From an uncultured Alistipes sp. (GTDB taxonomy: Bacteria; Bacteroidota; Bacteroidia; Bacteroidales; Rikenellaceae), in assembly GCA_959604655.1 (NCBI GenBank), contig CAUHCL010000015.1:1-28741 (forward strand): a stretch of 28,741 nucleotides of DNA. The letters run 5' to 3'. The position numbers and the translations under genes are program-made. Position 1 is the first letter of the stretch. Every line of letters starts with the position of its first letter. Shown here piece after piece: positions 24,073-28,741 of the stretch. The notes below the pieces were generated by a model that saw only the letters and a list, made by a program, of their open reading frames with translations, had not been told where the DNA came from and searched no databases.

Positions 24073-24215
24073 GCGGCTCCTTGGAGCCGCGCGAGCCGTA
24101 GCCTCGCCCTGGCGGAGGCTCGCTGTTGCTCGCACCGCAGGCTACGACTCGCTTGAAAGTCTCGGTGCGGATAACGCCGCCGTCAGCGAACTGCCGATAT
24201 CGCGCAGCGATATCG
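24073..24215 (+). repeat. Structured intergenic repeat, type B plus type A tail (copy R4)
   Basis: Helix 1 gcggctc/gagccgc (24073-24079/24084-24090, loop cttg), helix 2 gcgagcc/ggctcgc (24091-24097/24117-24123), helix 3 gtagcct/aggctac (24098-24104/24139-24145), arranged exactly as at 20607. After a spacer it ends with the type A terminal hairpin cgatatcgc/gcgatatcg (24195-24203/24207-24215). It follows the manA stop by 35 nt and links the two repeat types in one element. Confidence 0.8.
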
Positions 24216-24224
24216 AAATAATTC

Positions 24225-24260
24225 GAAGTCCTGCTTGAATCTCTCAAGCAGGACTTCATT
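24225..24260. terminator. Intrinsic terminator between convergent genes
   Basis: A 14-bp perfect stem gaagtcctgcttga (24225-24238) with 24244-24257, loop of 5 nt, followed on the plus strand by attttctt and preceded by A/T-rich sequence. It serves manA and probably also the minus-strand gene ending at 24264. Confidence 0.85.
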
Positions 24261-24263
24261 TTC

Positions 24264-24878
24264 TTACTTCCCGAACACTGCCCCGACCATTATCCCGGGG
24301 TATTTCTCGGTCATCGCCTTCAACATCTGAAAATAGGTGTTCTCTTTCAGCGAGTCGGAGTGCTTCTCGGCCTCGGCCACGAGCTGCGCCGCATCGAACA
24401 TGATCCGCAGCTTGCCGTCCGTTATCCTTACTTCGGCCGTCAGCGCGACTTTCTTCCCGCCGTGCTCCATGCCGACGGTCATCTTGCCGTCCTCGGGCCG
24501 ATAGCTGTACGAGGCTGTCGCGGTGCGCTCGCCGCTGACGAGTTTCGCCGTGCCGTCGGCGCCTAACTCCATGTAATCGCGTCCCGCCACGAGGCCCGAT
24601 TTGTCGGCCACCGTCGACAGCTGCGTCTTGGCCGACGCCACTGCCACTGACGCAATGGTGCTGTCGCCCGTGTAGGTCATGTCCAACGCTTGGTATACCC
24701 ATCGCCCCTGCAACTGCTCGGCGGCGGGAATCTCCGTTTTCGGCTCCGCTTTCTGCTCGGTTTTCGAGCCTCCGAATATCTTGAACAGGCTTTGCAGCGA
24801 CTGCGCGTCGGCATCGCCGCCGCAAATCGTCGCGGCGCACAGCATCATGAAGGCAATCGATCTTTTATACGGTTTCAT
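24264..24878 (-). CDS. Exported DUF4923-like protein
   Basis: 204 aa with an N-terminal signal peptide (MKPYKRSIAFMMLCAATICGGDADA). The mature part has a Lys/Glu-rich linker, then a lipocalin-like beta-rich domain (LQGRWVYQALDMTYTGDS, TASYSYRPEDGKMTVGM, VRITDGKLRIMFDA) and a C-terminal helix. This resembles the Bacteroidales DUF4923 family of unknown function. It starts 19 nt after nadE and is probably the last gene of that operon. Confidence 0.75.
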   Translation of the reverse strand: MKPYKRSIAFMMLCAATICGGDADAQSLQSLFKIFGGSKTEQKAEPKTEIPAAEQLQGRWVYQALDMTYTGDSTIASVAVASAKTQLSTVADKSGLVAGRDYMELGADGTAKLVSGERTATASYSYRPEDGKMTVGMEHGGKKVALTAEVRITDGKLRIMFDAAQLVAEAEKHSDSLKENTYFQMLKAMTEKYPGIMVGAVFGK

Positions 24879-24897
24879 AATTTACAAGTTTTCGGCA

Positions 24898-26823
24898 TTA
24901 CTCCAATTTTTCGCATTCGGCGAGCCACAGCGCCGCCGAGGCATCCGACGGCATGCGCCAGTCGCCGCGCGGCGAGAGCGACACGCTGCCCACCTTGGGC
25001 CCGTCGGGCAGTGCCGAGCGTTTGAACTGCTGGGCGAAGAAGCGGCGGAAAAAGGTCCGCAGCCACTTTATCATCGTCGCTCTGTCGTATCTTCCTTCGA
25101 ACGCTTTTTCGGCGAGGAAAAGTATCTTGGCGGGCGAAAATCCCTGCCGCACGAAGTTGTAGAGATAGAAATCGTGCAGTTCGTAGGGTCCTACCAGATC
25201 TTCGGTTTTCTGCGCTATCTCGCCGTTCTCGTCCGCGGGCAGCAGTTCGGGACTTACGGGGGTGGCCGCCACGTCCGACAGCGCCTCGCGCACGGCCGCG
25301 TTCTCCTCGGTCGACGCCACCCACTCCACCATGTGACGCACGAGGGTCTTGGGCACCGAACCGTTCACACCGTACATCGACATGTGGTCGCCGTTGTAGG
25401 TGGCCCACCCGAGTGCGAGTTCGCTCAGGTCGCCCGTGCCTATGACCATTCCGCCCTCCATGTTGGCCACGTCCATCAATATCTGCGTGCGCTCGCGCGC
25501 CTGCGAGTTTTCGTAGGTCACCGAACGGTCGCCCTCGGGCAGCCCTATGTCGGCGAAGTGTTGGCGGCACGCCGCGGCGATGGGTATCTCGCGCAGCGTT
25601 ATCCCCAGCTCGCGGATCAGGGTCACGGCGTTGTTGTAGGTGCGGTCCGTGGTGCCGAACCCGGGCATGGTGATGCCTATTATGCCTTTGCGGTCGAGCC
25701 CCAGCTTGTCGAACGTGCGCACGGTGACCAGCAGCGCGAGGGTAGAATCGAGACCTCCCGATATGCCTATCACGGCGCATCGGCACCCCGTGTGCGCCAG
25801 TCGCTTGGCCAGTCCGTGGGTCTGTATGGCGAAAATCTCTTCGCATCGGCGGCGGCGGTCCGTCGCATCGTGCGGCACGAACGGCATGGGGTCCACGCGG
25901 CGCTCGGCATCTTCCGCGGCGGGCGCATCCTCGCGAATGTCGACCGTGCGGTATCGGGGCAGGTTCCCGTCGGCGGCGTAGGTGTTGCGTCGGCGGCGCT
26001 GCGTGCGCAGATACTCGATGTCTATGTCGGCCGTCACCATCCGCTCGCTTATGTCGAACCGCTCGGCGCAGGCAATCACCGCGCCGTTTTCGGCTATTAT
26101 GCCGTTGCCCGCGAAGACCAGATCGGTCGACGATTCGCCGAATCCCGACGAGACGTATACGTATGCCGACGACGTGCGGGCCGACTGCTGGCGGACCAGA
26201 TCGACCAGATAGTCGTGCTTGCCTATCACCTCGGGCGACGCCGAGAGGTTGAACAGCAGTTCGGCGCCTCCCACGGCCTGGTACGACGACGGCGGCACGG
26301 GCGTCCACAGATCCTCGCATATCTCCATGCCGAATCCCACGCCGTTGAGCGTGAAGAGCAGATCGGTCCCGAAGGGCACCTTGCGGCCCGCGAGCTCTAC
26401 CTCGCCGAGCGGCGCGTTTGCACCCGACTCGAACCAGCGCACCTCGTAGAACTCCGAATAGTTGGGGATGAAGCTCTTGGGCACCACTCCCTTTATCTCG
26501 CCCTGCGCTACCGCGACGGCACAGTTGTATATGGCGCGTCCCGCGGCGACGGGCATTCCCACTATCGCCGTTATGGGCGCCTCGGCCGTATATTCGACTA
26601 TGCGCCGCAGCTCTGTCTCGGCCGCGCGCAGCAGCTCGGGTTGCAGAAACAGATCGCCGCATGTGTAGGCCGTCACGCACAGTTCGGGAAATACCGCTAT
26701 CCTCGCCTTGCGCTCCACGGCCTTGCGCAGCAGACCGATTATCGAGTCTGCGTTGAATTTGCAGTCGGCCACGCGTACGGCGGGTATCGCGGCGGCGACT
26801 CTCATATATCCGTATCGGTTCAT
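24898..26823 (-). CDS. nadE: Glutamine-dependent NAD+ synthetase
   Basis: 641 aa, two-domain form. The N-terminal nitrilase-type glutaminase (about 1-270) shows the Glu-Lys-Cys triad in FPELCVTAYTCGD, KSFIPNYSEFYE and MEICEDLWTP. The C-terminal NH3-dependent synthetase (about 290-641) has the P-loop GISGGLDSTLALL and GTGDLSELALGWATYNGDHMSMYGVNG. It catalyses the last step of NAD+ synthesis, amidating deamido-NAD with glutamine nitrogen. The start MNRYGYMRV overlaps the preceding stop in an ATGA; a start at Met7 (MRVAAAIPAV) is possible. Confidence 0.95.
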   Translation of the reverse strand: MNRYGYMRVAAAIPAVRVADCKFNADSIIGLLRKAVERKARIAVFPELCVTAYTCGDLFLQPELLRAAETELRRIVEYTAEAPITAIVGMPVAAGRAIYNCAVAVAQGEIKGVVPKSFIPNYSEFYEVRWFESGANAPLGEVELAGRKVPFGTDLLFTLNGVGFGMEICEDLWTPVPPSSYQAVGGAELLFNLSASPEVIGKHDYLVDLVRQQSARTSSAYVYVSSGFGESSTDLVFAGNGIIAENGAVIACAERFDISERMVTADIDIEYLRTQRRRRNTYAADGNLPRYRTVDIREDAPAAEDAERRVDPMPFVPHDATDRRRRCEEIFAIQTHGLAKRLAHTGCRCAVIGISGGLDSTLALLVTVRTFDKLGLDRKGIIGITMPGFGTTDRTYNNAVTLIRELGITLREIPIAAACRQHFADIGLPEGDRSVTYENSQARERTQILMDVANMEGGMVIGTGDLSELALGWATYNGDHMSMYGVNGSVPKTLVRHMVEWVASTEENAAVREALSDVAATPVSPELLPADENGEIAQKTEDLVGPYELHDFYLYNFVRQGFSPAKILFLAEKAFEGRYDRATMIKWLRTFFRRFFAQQFKRSALPDGPKVGSVSLSPRGDWRMPSDASAALWLAECEKLE

Positions 26824-27341
26824 CGCTGCGGTTCCTTTATGTATGCCCTTACGATCTGCATCACGTACACCTTGTGGAAATCCTTGTCGGGATACCAGCG
26901 CTCCACGATGCTCGGGTCTGCGAAACATTCCTCCCGCAGATCGTCGCAGTAGAGCTTGCGGCACTCCAGCACCAGCCGCGCCTGGGCTATGGCGGGTGTG
27001 TCGTCGTCGGTGAACTCCACCGCGAGGCCTGCATTGCGTATCTTGTCCTCGTCGCGCCCCGAATGCGAGCCGCAGTAGGCGAGGGCGTCGCGGTGTCCGT
27101 CGCCGAGGAACGACAGTGTGAGCGTGTCGCACCGCTCGGTGAAGCGGAACGTGTATCGCTGCGGACGTATGACCGCCGTGGCCACGGGGTGGCCCCACAT
27201 CACGCCCACGCCGCCCCACGAGGCTGTCATGGTGTTGTGGCTCACGTGGTCGCCCGCCGTTATGAGCATCCATTCGGTGCCTATGGCCCGTATGAAGTTT
27301 TCGTCGATCGCGCGGGGATCGACCTCCTTGAATCCGTTCAT
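26820..27341 (-). CDS. Flavin reductase-like (split-barrel FMN-binding) protein
   Basis: 173 aa. TASWGGVGVMWGHPVATAVIRPQRYT is the FMN-binding stretch of the flavin-reductase-like split barrel, and LSFLGDGHRDALAYCGSHSG the conserved following segment. It probably binds FMN and reduces flavin with NAD(P)H in the cytosol; a specific partner is not evident. It lies 13 nt after pepT and overlaps nadE by 4 nt, so its expression is bound to NAD synthesis. Confidence 0.88.
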   Translation of the reverse strand: MNGFKEVDPRAIDENFIRAIGTEWMLITAGDHVSHNTMTASWGGVGVMWGHPVATAVIRPQRYTFRFTERCDTLTLSFLGDGHRDALAYCGSHSGRDEDKIRNAGLAVEFTDDDTPAIAQARLVLECRKLYCDDLREECFADPSIVERWYPDKDFHKVYVMQIVRAYIKEPQR

Positions 27342-27354
27342 CCTTACGCTCGGT

Positions 27355-28572
27355 TTATTCGGCCCAGAGTCGGGCCAGATTGATTATCACGTTCATTGCC
27401 TTGTGCATGGTGTCGAGCGAGCTGTATTCGAACTTGCCGTGGAAATTCATGCCGCCCGTGAATATGTTGGGGCAGGGCAGACCCATGAACGAGAGGCGCG
27501 CGCCGTCGGTGCCGCCGCGTATGGGGCGCACTATGGGCGTCACGTCGGCCATCTCCATGGCCCGCTTGGCCTTTTCTATGACGTGCGGATGCGGCTCCAC
27601 CATCTTGCGCATGTTGTAGTACTGGTCCTTGAGCGTGAGCGTAAGCACCTCTTTGCCGTAACGCTTTTGCAGCAGGTCGACGCAGCTCCATATGTAGACC
27701 TTCTTCTGCTCGAACTTCTCGCTGTCGTGGTCGCGTATGATGTAGCTTATGCGCGCATTCTCCACCGTGCCGTTCAGACCCACGCAGTGGTAGAATCCCT
27801 CGTAACCCTCGGTATGCTCGGGACGCTGGTCGGCGGGCAGCATCGAATTGAGCTCGCATGCCACCTGCAATGCGTTTATCATCTTGTCCTTGGCGTATCC
27901 CGGGTGCACGTTGCGGCCCTGGATGTCCACCACGGCCGATGCGGCGTTGAAATTCTCGTACTCCAGTTCGCCCTCGTAACTGCCGTCCATCGTGTAGGCG
28001 AAGTCGGCACCGAAGGCATGCACGTCGAAATAGTCCACGCCGCGGCCTATCTCCTCGTCGGGAGTGAAGCCCAGACGGATCTTGCCGTGCTTTATTTCTG
28101 GGTGCGACATGAGGTACTCGGCGGCGGTCATTATCTCGGCGCAACCCGCCTTGTCGTCGGCGCCGAGCAGGGTGGTGCCGTCGGTGTGGATGATGGTGTG
28201 ACCCTTGAATAGTGCCAGCTCGGGGAAGTCGGCCGTGCGCATGGTAAGCGAGGCGTTGAGCACGATGTCGCCGCCGTCGTAGTTCTCTATGATGCGGGGC
28301 TTCACGTCTTTGCCGCTCATGTCGGGCGCGGTGTCCACGTGCGATATGAATCCTATGACGGGAGCGTTCTCGCAGCCCTCCGAGGCGGGGATGGTGCCCA
28401 TCGCGTAACCGTATTTGTCGACCGTCACGTCGATGAGGCCGAGGCTGCGCATCTCGTCGGCTATGTGATTAAGCAGCACGAGTTGCTTTTCAGTCGACGG
28501 GAACGTAGAGCTGTTCTCGTCCGACTGCGTGTCGAACGAAACGTATTTCAGAAATCTCTCTTTTAAGTCCAT
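27355..28572 (-). CDS. pepT: Peptidase T (tripeptidase, M20 family)
   Basis: 405 aa, the family length. Metal ligands and catalytic residues are visible: ISHVDTAPDMSG (His, Asp), GADDKAGCAEI (bridging Asp), FTPDEEIGRGV (Glu pair), then RPIRGGTDGARLSFMG and the C-terminal NFHGKFEYSSLDTMHKA. It is a cytosolic two-zinc aminopeptidase that releases the N-terminal residue of tripeptides. The ATG at 28572 (MDLKERFLKY) is chosen over an in-frame TTG at 28578. First gene of the four-gene operon. Confidence 0.96.
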   Translation of the reverse strand: MDLKERFLKYVSFDTQSDENSSTFPSTEKQLVLLNHIADEMRSLGLIDVTVDKYGYAMGTIPASEGCENAPVIGFISHVDTAPDMSGKDVKPRIIENYDGGDIVLNASLTMRTADFPELALFKGHTIIHTDGTTLLGADDKAGCAEIMTAAEYLMSHPEIKHGKIRLGFTPDEEIGRGVDYFDVHAFGADFAYTMDGSYEGELEYENFNAASAVVDIQGRNVHPGYAKDKMINALQVACELNSMLPADQRPEHTEGYEGFYHCVGLNGTVENARISYIIRDHDSEKFEQKKVYIWSCVDLLQKRYGKEVLTLTLKDQYYNMRKMVEPHPHVIEKAKRAMEMADVTPIVRPIRGGTDGARLSFMGLPCPNIFTGGMNFHGKFEYSSLDTMHKAMNVIINLARLWAE

Positions 28573-28670
28573 ATTCAATAATATTTAATTCGAGTTGAAT
28601 AATATTCGGTTTGTGTTTAATAAAGTTAAGGCTGTGGTAAACTTTTGTGAACGCGTTTGCAATAATATCG
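28573..28670. other. A/T-rich region upstream of pepT
   Basis: It should hold the pepT promoter. The closest match on the minus strand is TAACTTTA (28630-28623), which lacks the final G of TAnnTTTG, so I do not call it with confidence. No ORF is supported here. Confidence 0.4.
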
Positions 28671-28741
28671 CTGTTCGCCGACGGCGGTCGGAGTGCGACA
28701 GCAGTCCGCCGCGTGGGGCGGCGGCGAACTGCCGACCTCGC
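28671..28741 (+). repeat. Structured intergenic repeat, type A (copy R5, cut by window end)
   Basis: gttcgcc (28673-28679) pairs with ggcgaac (28723-28729), as in copies R1 and R2; the terminal hairpin starts (cgacctcgc) and is cut at 28741. Unlike the other copies it lies upstream of the nearest gene (pepT, minus strand) instead of behind a stop codon in the window. Confidence 0.7.

Noticed and set aside
20607..24215. CRISPR array or insertion sequence as explanation for the repeats
   Set aside because: Copies are kilobases apart, of unequal length, rich in internal palindromes, without regular spacers, transposase genes or clear target duplications.

Overview
The window looks like chromosomal DNA from a gut Bacteroidales, most likely Rikenellaceae/Alistipes. 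The basis is Bacteroidota-type promoters (TAnnTTTG at -7, with TTG about 19-20 nt upstream), strong G/C preference at third codon positions, a cysteate synthase of the kind used for Alistipes sulfonolipids, the GH20/GH109 glycosidase pair, a DUF4923-type protein, and lipoprotein signals. The genus is inferred, not proven. Gene density is high and no gene-free stretch exceeds 300 nt.

Layout: 88-1968 (-) encodes a biotin-carrying carboxyltransferase (OadA/PycB type). It is divergent from 2104-6544 (+), a sodium:solute symporter overlapping a large exported amidase with an inserted golvesin-like domain. At 6661-8574 (+) come a YqeY protein, a BASS-like membrane transporter, and an AT-rich, probably acquired, DHFR/RibD-like reductase. 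At 8675-15714 (-) is a four-gene block running from an IclR regulator through a diheme beta-propeller/MauG-like cytochrome and a RidA/chorismatase-like protein to a 1081-aa HzsA-like diheme protein fused to an FGE-like domain. No function is known to me for this block, and it is the strongest protein-level candidate for an undescribed redox system. Divergent from it, 15903-19004 (+) encodes two exported lipoprotein hexosaminidases (GH20 and GH109) that fit mucin-type glycan use. At 19053-20604 a stand-alone TrpB2 sits behind a complete tryptophan attenuator, with a leader peptide carrying tandem Trp codons and mutually exclusive 1:2, 2:3 and 3:4 hairpins. A GDSL hydrolase (-) follows, then cysteate synthase with mannose-6-phosphate isomerase (+). 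Last, 24264-28572 (-) reads pepT, flavin reductase-like gene, nadE and a DUF4923 gene as one tight operon.

The most striking non-coding signal is a set of five GC-rich structured repeats between genes (6545-6629, 11969-12067, 20607-20699, 24073-24215, 28671-28741). Two of them share a hairpin plus an apparent H-type pseudoknot in which every one of three helices carries a compensatory base-pair change. A second module ends in a 9-bp hairpin that also covaries. Four of the five lie just downstream of a stop codon and in the same orientation as that gene.
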